The notes: generated by a model from the sequence alone, not told the origin. A DNA stretch of 64,000 bases from Pedobacter deserti (GCF_024436415.1 NZ_JAFMZQ010000001.1:2046001-2110000); one strand, 5' to 3'. Shown: positions 8,295 through 17,137, numbered from the stretch's first letter. Numbers and translations: made by a program.

Positions 8295-9179
8295 TTAGAT
8301 CGTTACACGGCCACCTGTTACCGGAATGGTAGCTCCTGCAATGTAGCTGGCGTCTTCCGAGGCTAGAAACACAAAGGCTGGAGCTACTTCAGCAGGCTGT
8401 CCGGGGCGGCCCATCGGTGTGTCCTGGCCGAACGTTTCTGGCTCCGGCATAGTTGAAGGAATAAGCGGGGTCCAGATCGGTCCCGGAGCTACCGCATTTA
8501 CCCGTATGCCTTTACCGTTTTGCAGCAGAATCTGCGCAAGGTTGGAGGTAAAGTTTTGTATCGCGCCTTTTGTAGCGGCATAGTGCAGCAATTGAGGGCT
8601 AGGTGAATAGGCGTTGACGGAGGTAGTGTTGATAATGCTGCTGCCCGGTTTCATATGCGGTTCGGCCGCTTTGCACAAGTAAAACATTGCAGTGATGTTG
8701 GTCTGAAATACCCTGTGCCATTCTTCAGCCGATATTTCCTCCATCGACTCCCTGGCCATCTGGTAGGCCGCATTGTTCACCAGAATGTCTATCTGGCCAA
8801 ATTCCTTAACGGCCGTGTCTATAATATACTGGCAGTGCGTCTCGTCCTGGATATCGCCCTTCACCAGTATAGCCTTCCGCCCTGCTTCTTCCACTAGTTT
8901 GGCCGTCGATTGTGCGTCTTCATCCTCCACATCGTCCAAATAGGCGATCAGGACGTCTGCGCCTTCACGGGCATACGCAATCGCCACGGCGCGTCCTATG
9001 CCAGAGTCGCCGCCGGTAATGACGGCTTTTTTTCCGGCGAGTTTACCGCATCCTTTGTAAGTTTCTTCCCCATGATCGGCATGGGGCTTCATGTCGCGTT
9101 CTCTACCCGGCGTTTCCTGTTCCTGCTCGGGAAAAGGCGGCTGCGGGAATTTTTCTGTTGGGTCTTGTTGCATAGTCAT
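8295..9179 (-). CDS. SDR family oxidoreductase (YghA/GsiB-like)
   Basis: A 294-residue short-chain dehydrogenase with a Pro/Glu/Gln-rich N-terminal extension of about 45 residues, typical of the YghA/general-stress SDR branch. The cofactor motif TGGDSGIG is at 55-62, NNAA lies near residue 136, and the active-site Tyr and Lys are in HYAATKGA near residue 205. It ends with YIAGATIPVTGGRVTI. NAD(P)-dependent reduction of an aldehyde or ketone is expected. Single gene, convergent with the esterase. In other bacteria this branch is stress-induced. Confidence 0.9.
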   Translation of the reverse strand: MTMQQDPTEKFPQPPFPEQEQETPGRERDMKPHADHGEETYKGCGKLAGKKAVITGGDSGIGRAVAIAYAREGADVLIAYLDDVEDEDAQSTAKLVEEAGRKAILVKGDIQDETHCQYIIDTAVKEFGQIDILVNNAAYQMARESMEEISAEEWHRVFQTNITAMFYLCKAAEPHMKPGSSIINTTSVNAYSPSPQLLHYAATKGAIQNFTSNLAQILLQNGKGIRVNAVAPGPIWTPLIPSTMPEPETFGQDTPMGRPGQPAEVAPAFVFLASEDASYIAGATIPVTGGRVTI

Positions 9180-9309
9180 AGGTATAATGAATAATAGGGT
9201 TAACTTGTGAGGTTAACAACAAACAGCAGGTACAGGTTTCGATAAATTACATAAACAGCTTATGGATTTATGCGTTTAATTGCAGAAATTGGGGCAGATA
9301 AATATTGTA

Positions 9310-10332
9310 ATGATGCGATACCTCCTGTTATTTATCCTGTTTCCTTTCATAGCCGTGGGCCAGAAGTTTGAGCTCGTCGAATTAACCGCCGGAGCGGCTT
9401 CAAGCATCAGAGGTATGTCGGTAGTGAGTGATCAAATTGCCTGGGTGAGCGGAAGTGCTGGTAGCGTTGGTAAGACACTCGACGGTGGAAAAACCTGGTC
9501 CTGGGTTAAACCTGCTGGTTACGAGCAACTGGATTTCAGGGATATTGAAGCTTTCGATGGTAAAAGGGCCGTGATCGTAAATGCCGGATCACCTGCCTTT
9601 ATACTTACCACCCGCGACGGCGGCAAGACCTGGAAGGAAGTCTACCAAAACCGTGACTCTGCCATTTTTCTGGACGGCATGGCTTTCTGGAACCAGCGTG
9701 AGGGATTAATTTTCGGCGATCCGATTAATCATAAGATGCAATTGCTAAAAACGAAGGATGGGGGAGGTTCCTGGAGCGATGTGTCCGGTAGTTTGCACCT
9801 TCCGCTTGCCGAAGGTGAGGCGGGCTTTGCAGCCAGTGGCAGCACCATACGCGCCATGAAAGGCGGGAAAGTCTGGATAGCCACAGGCGGCAAGGTATCC
9901 AATATCTATGTAAGCAATAATTTCGGTTCGTCGTGGTCGGTCTATCCATGTCCTATCTGGCAAGGCGAAAGCAGTACAGGAGTGTTCTCTATGGATTTCC
10001 TCGATACGAAAAGAGGTATCGTAGTAGGCGGCAACTATGTGAAAGACAAGGAGAATACGAACAACATACTGCTTACTTACGATGGGGGCAAAACATGGAA
10101 GAAGCCGGTTAATCCGGTGAAAGGATATCGTTCAAGTGTTCTGTATATAAATCCAAAACTGGTCCTGGCTACAGGTACCTCGGGTACCGACATCTCTGAA
10201 GATGGCGGACTTCATTGGAGCAGCCTTTCACCGCTTGGTTTCAATGTACTTGGCAAAAGCAAAAATAGCCGGTTGATCTTGCTTGCGAACGGCAAGGGAC
10301 AGGTGTACCAGTTGCGTCGCAAAAAAAGTTAG
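9310..10332 (+). CDS. exported BNR/Asp-box repeat protein (YCF48-like beta-propeller)
   Basis: About 340 residues with a signal peptide (MMRYLLLFILFPFIAVGQ). At least six Asp-box repeats of the form xxDGGxxW are visible: TLDGGKTW, TRDGGKTW, TKDGGGSW, SNNFGSSW, TYDGGKTW and SEDGGLHW. Each marks a blade turn of a beta-propeller. Homologues are called photosystem II stability factor-like or oxidoreductase, without firm evidence of enzymatic function. ATG 9310 or 9313 fits the signal peptide; an earlier TTG at 9280 would place charged residues in front of it. A terminator follows at 10403. Confidence 0.85.
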   Translation: MMRYLLLFILFPFIAVGQKFELVELTAGAASSIRGMSVVSDQIAWVSGSAGSVGKTLDGGKTWSWVKPAGYEQLDFRDIEAFDGKRAVIVNAGSPAFILTTRDGGKTWKEVYQNRDSAIFLDGMAFWNQREGLIFGDPINHKMQLLKTKDGGGSWSDVSGSLHLPLAEGEAGFAASGSTIRAMKGGKVWIATGGKVSNIYVSNNFGSSWSVYPCPIWQGESSTGVFSMDFLDTKRGIVVGGNYVKDKENTNNILLTYDGGKTWKKPVNPVKGYRSSVLYINPKLVLATGTSGTDISEDGGLHWSSLSPLGFNVLGKSKNSRLILLANGKGQVYQLRRKKS

Positions 10333-10402
10333 ATTTTTTTTAAGTCAGCACAATATTCCCTGTATTTGTCGTTTATATTACTGAGAGCGTTAATTTAGAT
10401 AG

Positions 10403-10438
10403 CGGGGATGCGACGGAATGTTGCATTCCCGTTTTTTT
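10403..10438 (+). terminator. intrinsic terminator
   Basis: A 9-bp stem (CGGGGATGC with GCATTCCCG, one G-U pair), an 11-nt loop, and seven T immediately after. It ends transcription of the beta-propeller gene before the dinB-like gene. Confidence 0.75.
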
Positions 10439-10456
10439 ATTTTCTAGATTAGCCGC

Positions 10457-10900
10457 ATGAAAACATTCTTCGCTGAGCTTTTTACTTATAACCGCGATAT
10501 GAATCAGAGGGTTATAGCCCTGCTTTCTGACAATCGTGAGCAAATTGGCTCAAAGTCGGTCCTGCTTATGTCGCACATCATCAACGCACAGCGCATCTGG
10601 AACTTCAGGATCAGTCTTGAAGGCGAACCCTTTGGCGTTTGGCAGGAGCACCCCATCGACAATCTCCAGGCGCTCGACCAGGAAAACTATGAGCGGAGCC
10701 TTGAAGTTCTTTCGACTGAAGACTTAGAGAGAATGGTAAGCTATAAAATGAGCACGGGTGTTCCTTTTGTGAATTCCGTGCGCGACATCCTTTTTCATGC
10801 AATAAACCACGGTACCTACCATCGCGCACAGATCGCTACGGATGTAAAGGTACATGGGGTGTGTCCGCTGCTTACCGATTTTATTTTTTATAAACGCTAA
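10457..10900 (+). CDS. DinB family protein
   Basis: A 147-residue four-helix-bundle protein of the DinB/YfiT superfamily. The metal-binding histidines are in LMSHIINAQ (near residue 40) and in the C-terminal HAINHGTYHRAQI motif, which carries two of the three His ligands. Family members are metal-dependent hydrolases or thiol transferases; this one is too general to assign. It is transcribed alone after the terminator at 10403. Confidence 0.88.
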   Translation: MKTFFAELFTYNRDMNQRVIALLSDNREQIGSKSVLLMSHIINAQRIWNFRISLEGEPFGVWQEHPIDNLQALDQENYERSLEVLSTEDLERMVSYKMSTGVPFVNSVRDILFHAINHGTYHRAQIATDVKVHGVCPLLTDFIFYKR

Positions 10901-10990
10901 GCCTATTTGGCAAAATGTAAGGCGCAGACACTTTGCCACCACCGGCGCCAGTTCACCGATTCATGGAATGGTTTTTGAAAAACATGAGGC

Positions 10991-12844
10991 ATGATTAAAG
11001 GTAAGATCCCGTTGCTGACCGCTTTCGCCATTCTTGTGGTTATGCTCGTCCTGGAATATGGTTTCGGGATTATTCCTGCGTTTCCGGTCAACCTGATCAT
11101 TTATCTTGCCGCCTATCTGCTGGCAGGGTATAACGTGCTCGACCTGGCTTTCAGAAAGGCCCGGCGACTGGATATTTTTAACGAGTTCTTTTTGATGAGC
11201 GTGGCAACTATAGGTGCCTTCAGCATTGGTTCTTACAGCGAAGGGGTGGCGGTAATGGTATTCTATTCCATAGGCGAATGGTTTCAGGATGCTGCGGTAG
11301 ACAGGGCCAAACGCAGCATTAAAGCTCTGCTCGATGTACGGCCCGATCAGGCTACGGTATGGCGGGAGGGCAGGTTGGTCCACGTGCCGCCTGCCAATGT
11401 GCAGATCGGGGAAGTAGTGCAGCTCAAAGCGGGAGAGAAGCTGGCCCTGGACGGCCGACTGAAATCGGAGTATGCATCTTTCGATACTGCCGCGCTAACC
11501 GGTGAGAGCGTACCGCAGATGATCGGAAGAGGGGGACAGGTACTTGCCGGCATGATTAACCGGGAGAATGTGGTAGAGGTAGAAGTAAGCGCCTTGTTTC
11601 GCGACAGTAAGCTGAGCCGTATACTGGAAATGGTGCAGGATGCGACGGCGCGTAAATCCCAGACCCAACTTTTCATCAGCCGTTTTGCAAAAGTGTATAC
11701 GCCTGTTGTATTTGCTTTGGCAGTGCTGGTTTGCTTTGTGCCTTATTTGGTGGTCGGCGACTACAGCTTCCGCGAGTGGTTCTACCGTGCCCTTGTGTTT
11801 CTGGTGATCAGTTGCCCATGTGCACTTGTCGTATCTATCCCGCTTGGTTATTTCGGAGGTATCGGATTGGCATCCAGGAACGGCATCCTTTTTAAGGGAT
11901 CGAACTTTCTGGATGTGATGACTAAGGTGGACACTGTAGTGATGGATAAAACCGGCACGTTGACTAAAGGCGTATTCAAAGTCCAGGAGGTAGTATCGGT
12001 AGATCCCCCTGCAGATGAACTTGTTTCCTTAACTGCTTCGGTAGAAGCGAATTCCACTCACCCTGTCGCGCGGGCCATAGTAACATATGCCTCAGAAAAG
12101 GGTATCTGGAATCCTGCGGAAGAGGTTCGCGAAATACCGGGCCACGGACTGGCTGGCAGGGCGGGCGGAAAGCAGGTTCTGGTAGGCAATACCAAATTGC
12201 TCTCCAGCTTTGAAGTGTCCTATCCGCGAGAAATTGAGGCTTTAAGCAATACGACCGTGGTTGTGGCGATAGAGGGATCTTATGCAGGATACATAACCGT
12301 AGCAGACGAGGCTAAACCCGATGCCGGACTTGCGGTTAAAGAGCTGCGTAACATGGGCATTGAGACCATTATGCTGTCGGGCGATAGACAATCGGTGGTA
12401 GATCAGGTAGCACTTGCGCTGGGTATAGACCATGCCTACGGGAACCTGTTGCCCGAAGACAAGGTGCGGCACGTAACGGAGCTTAAGGCTGAGGGCAGAC
12501 GCCTGGCTTTTGCCGGTGATGGGGTTAACGACGCACCGGTGGTAGCACTCGCCGATGCAGGTATCGCCATGGGCGGTTTGGGAAGTGATGCTACTGTGGA
12601 GACCGCCGATATTGTGATTCAAAACGATCAGCCGTCAAAGATCGCCATGGCCATCAGAATTGGCAAACTTACCCGGCAGGTAGTCTGGCAAAACATAACC
12701 ATGGCGCTCGTTGTAAAAGTGGCTGTGCTCGCCCTCGGTGCAGGCGGTGTGGCAAGCTTATGGGAGGCTGTTATTGCCGATGTAGGCGTGGCCCTGCTCG
12801 CCATACTGAACGCCGTACGTATACAGCGGTCCGACTTATCTTAG
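10991..12844 (+). CDS. heavy-metal P1B-type ATPase, Zn/Cd/Pb type
   Basis: A 617-residue metal-exporting ATPase of the inner membrane. Motifs in order: TGES at 170-173 (actuator), SCPCALV at 274-280 (metal-binding membrane helix), DKTGTLT at 319-325 (phosphorylated Asp), STHPVARA (P1B HP motif), GDGVNDAPVVALADAG (hinge). The final helices contain a Lys in VVKVAVLAL and an Asp in DVGVALLAILN, the pair typical of ZntA-like Zn/Cd/Pb pumps rather than Cu pumps. There is no N-terminal HMA domain, so the protein is shorter than ZntA. Its 3' end overlaps the opposite-strand lipoprotein gene by 9 bp. Confidence 0.92.
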   Translation: MIKGKIPLLTAFAILVVMLVLEYGFGIIPAFPVNLIIYLAAYLLAGYNVLDLAFRKARRLDIFNEFFLMSVATIGAFSIGSYSEGVAVMVFYSIGEWFQDAAVDRAKRSIKALLDVRPDQATVWREGRLVHVPPANVQIGEVVQLKAGEKLALDGRLKSEYASFDTAALTGESVPQMIGRGGQVLAGMINRENVVEVEVSALFRDSKLSRILEMVQDATARKSQTQLFISRFAKVYTPVVFALAVLVCFVPYLVVGDYSFREWFYRALVFLVISCPCALVVSIPLGYFGGIGLASRNGILFKGSNFLDVMTKVDTVVMDKTGTLTKGVFKVQEVVSVDPPADELVSLTASVEANSTHPVARAIVTYASEKGIWNPAEEVREIPGHGLAGRAGGKQVLVGNTKLLSSFEVSYPREIEALSNTTVVVAIEGSYAGYITVADEAKPDAGLAVKELRNMGIETIMLSGDRQSVVDQVALALGIDHAYGNLLPEDKVRHVTELKAEGRRLAFAGDGVNDAPVVALADAGIAMGGLGSDATVETADIVIQNDQPSKIAMAIRIGKLTRQVVWQNITMALVVKVAVLALGAGGVASLWEAVIADVGVALLAILNAVRIQRSDLS

Positions 12845-13597
12845 TCTTTTAACAAGTTTTCCTGAATACGCCTCAACCAAAGCCCTGGCTTCTCCTAAAG
12901 ATCTTGTACTTGCTGTTTTTCTTTCAGGATCCTGGATATACACTGCGGCAAAGCCAACATTCGGGTGTTCTCCGATGGCAACAATGGTTTGTCCGAACGC
13001 CAGGTAGGCCAGGTCGTCAGTTTCTCCTATGTACGCATAGCGTTCCAGATAGAATTTAGCAAGTTCGTCAGACGTCAGCGTGGAAGTGTTAAAGACAGCC
13101 ATTGCGCCAAGCAGGGTTCCGTTCTCAAAGGCATAAAATACGTTCTGTATTTTGTTGTTTTCGCCTATAAATAATAACTCGTCTGCGTCTTCTCCATTCG
13201 GGGCTAAAAGTCTTTTTTCCTTGGTCTTGATTACCGCTTTGCTGGCGGTAAAATCTATGTAAGGCTCCACAAAAAAAGTAGAGTAGGGGGTTACGTCCAC
13301 AGTTGCAGTAAGTACCTCTTCCCCACGTTTAGCAGTGATGGTGGTGGTGCCGATTCTCTTTGCTTTGAAGAGGCCTGTGCCGCCAATTGTTCCGGTACGC
13401 TCGTCAGACGAAGTCCAGTTGACCGTAGCGCCATCAACAGCTTGGCCATCCAGGGTAACTTTAAACTGGTGCTCCTTATCGAATTTCAGTGAAAGTTCGT
13501 TGAGGTCGAGCATTAGTTTTGGAGTACTTTCTTTTTTTTTACTACAAGCTACAAACAGGATCGAGAGCGTAACGAGCGCTAATAATTGTTTTTTCAT
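12836..13597 (-). CDS. lipoprotein with Big2 (Ig-like) domain
   Basis: A 253-residue surface lipoprotein. The lipobox is LFVAC with Cys18. Residues 30-105 match a bacterial Ig-like Big2 domain (VNWTSSDERTGTIGGTGLFKAKRIGTTTITA is the typical core, read across positions 63-95). The C-terminal half is unrecognised. The chosen ATG at 13597 starts the signal peptide; the open frame upstream to 13717 is spurious. Function unknown, possibly adhesive or a scaffold. Tail-to-tail overlap with the P-type ATPase gene. Confidence 0.8.
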   Translation of the reverse strand: MKKQLLALVTLSILFVACSKKKESTPKLMLDLNELSLKFDKEHQFKVTLDGQAVDGATVNWTSSDERTGTIGGTGLFKAKRIGTTTITAKRGEEVLTATVDVTPYSTFFVEPYIDFTASKAVIKTKEKRLLAPNGEDADELLFIGENNKIQNVFYAFENGTLLGAMAVFNTSTLTSDELAKFYLERYAYIGETDDLAYLAFGQTIVAIGEHPNVGFAAVYIQDPERKTASTRSLGEARALVEAYSGKLVKRLR

Positions 13598-13719
13598 TCT
13601 TAAGGTATATAAATGGTAATGGTTTAAGATCCGAATGTACATAAAAGAAAAGGATTTTATTACATTTAGCTTTAGGTAGCGCCTGCGGGCGACTACTTGA
13701 AACCAAATAGCACACACAA

Positions 13720-15264
13720 ATGAAAAAAGTATTACTATGGACGTTCAGCGTCCTTTTTACCTGCTGTGCCTCAGCATTGGCCCAGAAACCAACATTTACA
13801 TTAAGTAAGGATAAGCTTAAAGACAAGATTAAAGGCGGTTGGGCCGGACAAACCATTGGAGTAAGCTTTGGAAGTTATACCGAGTTTCAGTACAACGGGA
13901 CTTTTATCCAGGATGAGCAAACCATACCCTGGTCGGCCGGATACGTAAAGAAACTAATGATCGAATGGCCGGATCTTTTTGACGACATCTATATGGACCT
14001 CACCTTTGTGGATGTATTGGAAAGACTGGGCTTTGATGCGCCTGTGGATTCCTTTGCGCATGCTTTTGCCACAGCACCATATAACCTGTGGCACGCCAAT
14101 CAGGCCGCCCGTTACAACATATTAAATGGTATAAAGGCCCCGCAGAGCGGGCACTGGCTTAATAATCCGCATTCCGACGACATAGATTACCAGATCGAGG
14201 CCGACTTTGCGGGGCTCATGCATCCGGGCATGCCCAACGCGGCAAGTAAGATCAGCGACCGCGTAGGCCACATCATGAACTATGGTGATGGCTGGTACGG
14301 CGGCGTTTATATGGGCGCCATGTACAGTCTGGCGTTTATCTCAAGCGATGTGGACTATGTGGTTAGCGAAGGTTTGAAGACAATCCCCAGGGAGAGCACA
14401 TTCTATCAGTGCATCGCAGATGTGATTAGATGGCATAAAAAATATCCGTCAGACTGGAAGCAGACCTGGTTTGAAGTGCAAAAAAAATGGTCGTCTGAGA
14501 ACGGTTGCCCCGAAGGAATCTTCGCGCCACTAAACATCGATGCGAAAGTTAACGCCGCTTATGTGGTCATGGGCCTGTTGTACGGCGAAGGAGACTTTAC
14601 CAAAACCATGGAGATAGCCACGCGTACCGGGCAGGATTCAGATTGTAACCCCTCATCAGCGGCGGGTATCCTGGGCACCATGATAGGATATAACAACATA
14701 CCGCAGTATTGGAAAAAGGGATTGGAGGGCGCTGAGGATATGAATTTCAAATACACCAGCATGTCGCTCAACAAAGTTTATGAAACGAGTTACCAGCATG
14801 CCGTAAAATCCATTCTGCTCAACGGCGGAACAGAAGCCGGTCAGAACATCAGCATTGCTGTTCAAAAGCCGATGGTTGTGCAGTTGGAGCAAGGTTTTGC
14901 AGGAGTGTATCCGGTTGAGAAGCGGACCTTGCATACCACAATGGGGGTAACTTACGCATTCGACTTTGAAGGTACCGGATTCGTTTTACGCGGCGCTGCA
15001 AATAAAAACCGCAATGACCTACCTGACTTCACTTATGAAGCCAATGTATATATAGACGGGCAACTGATGGAAACTGCGCATTTATCTACCGCATTCCGTT
15101 TGCGCAGACACGATATTACCTGGCGTTACCAACTTCCGAAGGGTAAACACCACGTAAAAATTGAACTGGTTAAGCATCATGGCGACTATCATATCAGGCT
15201 CTGGGACTGCTTAATATTCAGCGACAAGCCTGCGGATGGCATTCATAAACATATGGGAAAGTAA
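13720..15264 (+). CDS. exported ADP-ribosylglycohydrolase-fold protein
   Basis: A 514-residue protein with a signal peptide (residues 1-21, ending ASALA). Residues 30 to about 345 follow the DraG/ARH all-alpha fold: GGWAGQTIG near residue 39, DDIYMDLTF (metal-ligand acids), and ATRTGQDSDCNPSSAAG near residue 305, which is the equivalent of the DraG GGDTDTNA metal motif. A C-terminal beta-rich domain (about 370-505) looks like a carbohydrate-binding type module (NVYIDGQLME, HHVKIELVKHH). Classical DraG acts on ADP-ribosylated cytoplasmic proteins; an exported form in a glycan-degrading bacterium more likely cleaves a sugar or nucleoside bond. Substrate unknown. Confidence 0.8.
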   Translation: MKKVLLWTFSVLFTCCASALAQKPTFTLSKDKLKDKIKGGWAGQTIGVSFGSYTEFQYNGTFIQDEQTIPWSAGYVKKLMIEWPDLFDDIYMDLTFVDVLERLGFDAPVDSFAHAFATAPYNLWHANQAARYNILNGIKAPQSGHWLNNPHSDDIDYQIEADFAGLMHPGMPNAASKISDRVGHIMNYGDGWYGGVYMGAMYSLAFISSDVDYVVSEGLKTIPRESTFYQCIADVIRWHKKYPSDWKQTWFEVQKKWSSENGCPEGIFAPLNIDAKVNAAYVVMGLLYGEGDFTKTMEIATRTGQDSDCNPSSAAGILGTMIGYNNIPQYWKKGLEGAEDMNFKYTSMSLNKVYETSYQHAVKSILLNGGTEAGQNISIAVQKPMVVQLEQGFAGVYPVEKRTLHTTMGVTYAFDFEGTGFVLRGAANKNRNDLPDFTYEANVYIDGQLMETAHLSTAFRLRRHDITWRYQLPKGKHHVKIELVKHHGDYHIRLWDCLIFSDKPADGIHKHMGK

Positions 15265-15693
15265 GAAAGGGAAACTTTTGCCCTTGGTCCGACACTCTTA
15301 CCTGTTCGGATACTATTCAGCCACCAGACAGCTATTAACCAGTCTATAGATACTACACGCTGTTTAATCCCTTGTCAACCTCTGTGTAATAACAGACGTA
15401 TAAAGCTTGCCAGATGGCAGGCGGTATAGGGGATAATTATTCCCGGGTGTACGCGTCTGTGTATATCGCACGCTATTATTTGAGATAAGACTGTTTGGTT
15501 TTTGCAATTCTGAAAAATCGTTCGCACCTTCGTTGTGCGAAGTATTAATTAACAAATTCATTAACTTAAACAGAGAGAGTTAATAGTAAATCATTATTTA
15601 CAATATTCCTGAGTGAGCGGTTTGGAGCCGTATTTCATTTTTCTCTGTAAAGAGTTAATTGGTACTTCGCAGCACTCAGGATACTTATTTACA
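15265..15693. other. intergenic region with TTCGCA-type inverted repeats
   Basis: No convincing gene in 429 bp. It holds a 7-bp perfect hairpin TTCGCAC-7 nt-GTGCGAA at 15521-15541 and the left arm of a longer inverted repeat (see 15657-15715). The hexamer TTCGCA or its complement occurs four times between 15521 and 15706. A minus-strand open frame at 15364-15561 has no recognisable features and was not called. Confidence 0.5.
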
Positions 15694-15715
15694 ATGGTCA
15701 TGCGAAGTACCAATT
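15657..15715. repeat. 15-bp perfect inverted repeat around a start codon
   Basis: AATTGGTACTTCGCA at 15657-15671 is the exact reverse complement of TGCGAAGTACCAATT at 15701-15715, with a 29-nt spacer. In an RNA it would form a stem whose loop contains the ATG at 15694; the alternative ATG at 15700 sits at the edge of the right arm. It could be a translation-controlling hairpin, a regulator-binding site, or the trace of a small mobile palindrome. Confidence 0.65.
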
Positions 15716-16131
15716 TTAAAAATCAAAACAACCAGCTCCCTGATCAGGTCGTAGCTGTAGAGAACTCAATCGATGACGTATTCGTTAAGACGGAAACCGG
15801 CCAGCATGTTAATCTTAAGCTGCGGTATCTGAATGCCGATCAAGTTAGGCGGCTGATAAAGATGTTCGACAGCGCTGAAGCGTATGCAGAAAACTTTAGT
15901 GCATTGAAAGCCATTACCAAGGGTCTCTATAAGCTTATAGAAGATAGTCCGGATGATCAGAGCCGCATAGTCCGTATGTTTCGCACTGTCAATAGCATGC
16001 AGGGCGCACTCCTGCTCGATGATGCGGACGAGGTTGAACGGATAGTTAGTCGTAGCGGATTAATGCCTGATCCCTGGGGAGGCTTCCGCAGGGCAAACTC
16101 TAAGGGTGATATATTATACCCGGGCAGCTAA
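15694..16131 (+). CDS. hypothetical protein
   Basis: About 145 residues (MVMRSTNFKNQ... to ...KGDILYPGS), or 143 if started at ATG 15700. No signal peptide or membrane helix. The middle is helical and charged (LNADQVRRLIKMFDSAEAYA; DDQSRIVRMFRTVN); the C-terminus is polar. I do not recognise the family. A GTG at 15613 would extend it but is less likely because the extension crosses the inverted repeat. It is the first gene of the accessory stretch before the tRNAs. Confidence 0.55.
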   Translation: MVMRSTNFKNQNNQLPDQVVAVENSIDDVFVKTETGQHVNLKLRYLNADQVRRLIKMFDSAEAYAENFSALKAITKGLYKLIEDSPDDQSRIVRMFRTVNSMQGALLLDDADEVERIVSRSGLMPDPWGGFRRANSKGDILYPGS

Positions 16132-16255
16132 CAGATGCTGAGATTGAATTAACGCTCTTATTTACTTACTTCCAGAGATTTTGAACATCCACTTTATACC
16201 CCCGGGCCGCTTCCATAGGGTAAGCTAATTCAATATTTTTTATACCAATTGTTTG

Positions 16256-16263
16256 TATATTTA
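16256..16263 (+). promoter_or_regulatory. possible -7 box TATATTTA upstream of the ParD-like gene
   Basis: TATATTTA matches the -7 consensus TAnnTTTG in seven of eight positions. It is in a strongly AT-rich leader 13 nt before the ATG at 16277. No -33 box was identified. Confidence 0.3.
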
Positions 16264-16276
16264 AAAACGAAAAATT

Positions 16277-16546
16277 ATGGCAAAGAACACGTCAATATTG
16301 TTGAGTGATTATTTTGATAGCTTAATTAACAAGCAGATTCAAACAGGCAAATATTCTTCAGCGAGTGAAGTGATTAGAGCCCCGTTGAGAATGCTTGAGT
16401 ATTCAGAAACAAAAAAAGCTGAACTCATAACGGAATTAAAAAAAGGCGAAAAATCGGGATTTGCTAACTCATTTGATCGGAAAAGCTTTTTAGCAGATAT
16501 GCATAAAAAGCATTTAAATATCGATAATAGTTACTTCATGGCATGA
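16277..16546 (+). CDS. ParD-like type II antitoxin
   Basis: An 89-residue ribbon-helix-helix antitoxin of the ParD/CC2985 group. The N-terminal half (NTSILLSDYFDSLINKQIQ then GKYSSASEVIRAPLRMLE) is the DNA-binding, dimerising part; the usual EVIRAALR has Pro in place of the second Ala. The C-terminal half keeps the ParE-wrapping motif FDRKSFLADMHKKH. Its last codons overlap the next gene by 4 bp (ATGA), as in toxin-antitoxin operons, but the next gene is not ParE. Autoregulation through the RHH domain is expected. Confidence 0.85.
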   Translation: MAKNTSILLSDYFDSLINKQIQTGKYSSASEVIRAPLRMLEYSETKKAELITELKKGEKSGFANSFDRKSFLADMHKKHLNIDNSYFMA

Positions 16547-17046
16547 TAGACCTAGAAAGACGAAAAAAACTTGCTCTGCACTTGAGACATCTTTCCGTTG
16601 GACTGATTTCCAACGATGATTTTGAAGAGAATCTAATGGATGATGTAACTCATGGCTGGCTACCAGAGCAATATTATAGATCTAAACAGGCGAAATCTGA
16701 TGATGAGATTATTCAACCAATGCTAGAACTTTGTTGGGGGCTTTATGATGACACGAGGAACCATAAGCTGAAAGGGACCGATAAACTTTCTAACGAGAGT
16801 TTAAAAATAATTGCACGATGCATATTGTTCTTACAAAGCGAACAAGAATATGAATGGCCATATTTCAATGCTAACAATCCACTACTTAAATTTTCTCTAG
16901 GAGAAATAATCATCACGATATTATCGATAGGACAATATTATAGGGATAAAAGAAAAGAACAAGAAATAGCGTTTGCTGAATTTAAAAAACTTGGAAATTT
17001 CGAAGTGTGGCCTTTCTCAACGAAAATAAATACCAGGAACAACTAG
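16543..17046 (+). CDS. unrecognised protein coupled to the ParD-like antitoxin
   Basis: A 167-residue soluble protein, translationally coupled to the antitoxin by a 4-bp overlap. Visible blocks: RRKKLALHLRHLSVGLISN, DDFEENL, LCWGLYDDTRNHKLKG, and IARCILFLQSEQEYEWPYF. The LYDD...HKLKG and FLxSxxEYEWP blocks give the impression of a known but uncharacterised widespread family. It shows no ParE features (no RelE/ParE beta-sheet pattern). It could be a new toxin, or an unrelated gene that replaced a lost ParE. The region is richer in A+T than its surroundings. Confidence 0.65.
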   Translation: MIDLERRKKLALHLRHLSVGLISNDDFEENLMDDVTHGWLPEQYYRSKQAKSDDEIIQPMLELCWGLYDDTRNHKLKGTDKLSNESLKIIARCILFLQSEQEYEWPYFNANNPLLKFSLGEIIITILSIGQYYRDKRKEQEIAFAEFKKLGNFEVWPFSTKINTRNN

Positions 17047-17129
17047 TACTACAACCATTCCTTCAGGGCGCATAAGATCCTAAAGGATACTATCTCTAAA
17101 ATCTTTATGAGATTTATAAGCTTTAGCAT

Positions 17130-17137
17130 TATATTTG
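17130..17137 (+). promoter_or_regulatory. -7 box TATATTTG for the small-protein/GNAT pair
   Basis: Exact match to TAnnTTTG, 39 nt upstream of the ATG at 17177. A T-rich stretch about 22 nt further upstream could serve as a weak -33 element. Confidence 0.5.

Noticed and set aside
10991..12844. Copper-exporting ATPase
   Set aside because: It has CPC, but the final helices carry the Lys and Asp of the Zn/Cd/Pb group and not the copper-type YN and MxxSS residues.
15364..15561. 65-residue minus-strand reading frame
   Set aside because: No recognisable features, no promoter, and it contains the TTCGCA hairpin region; likely chance.
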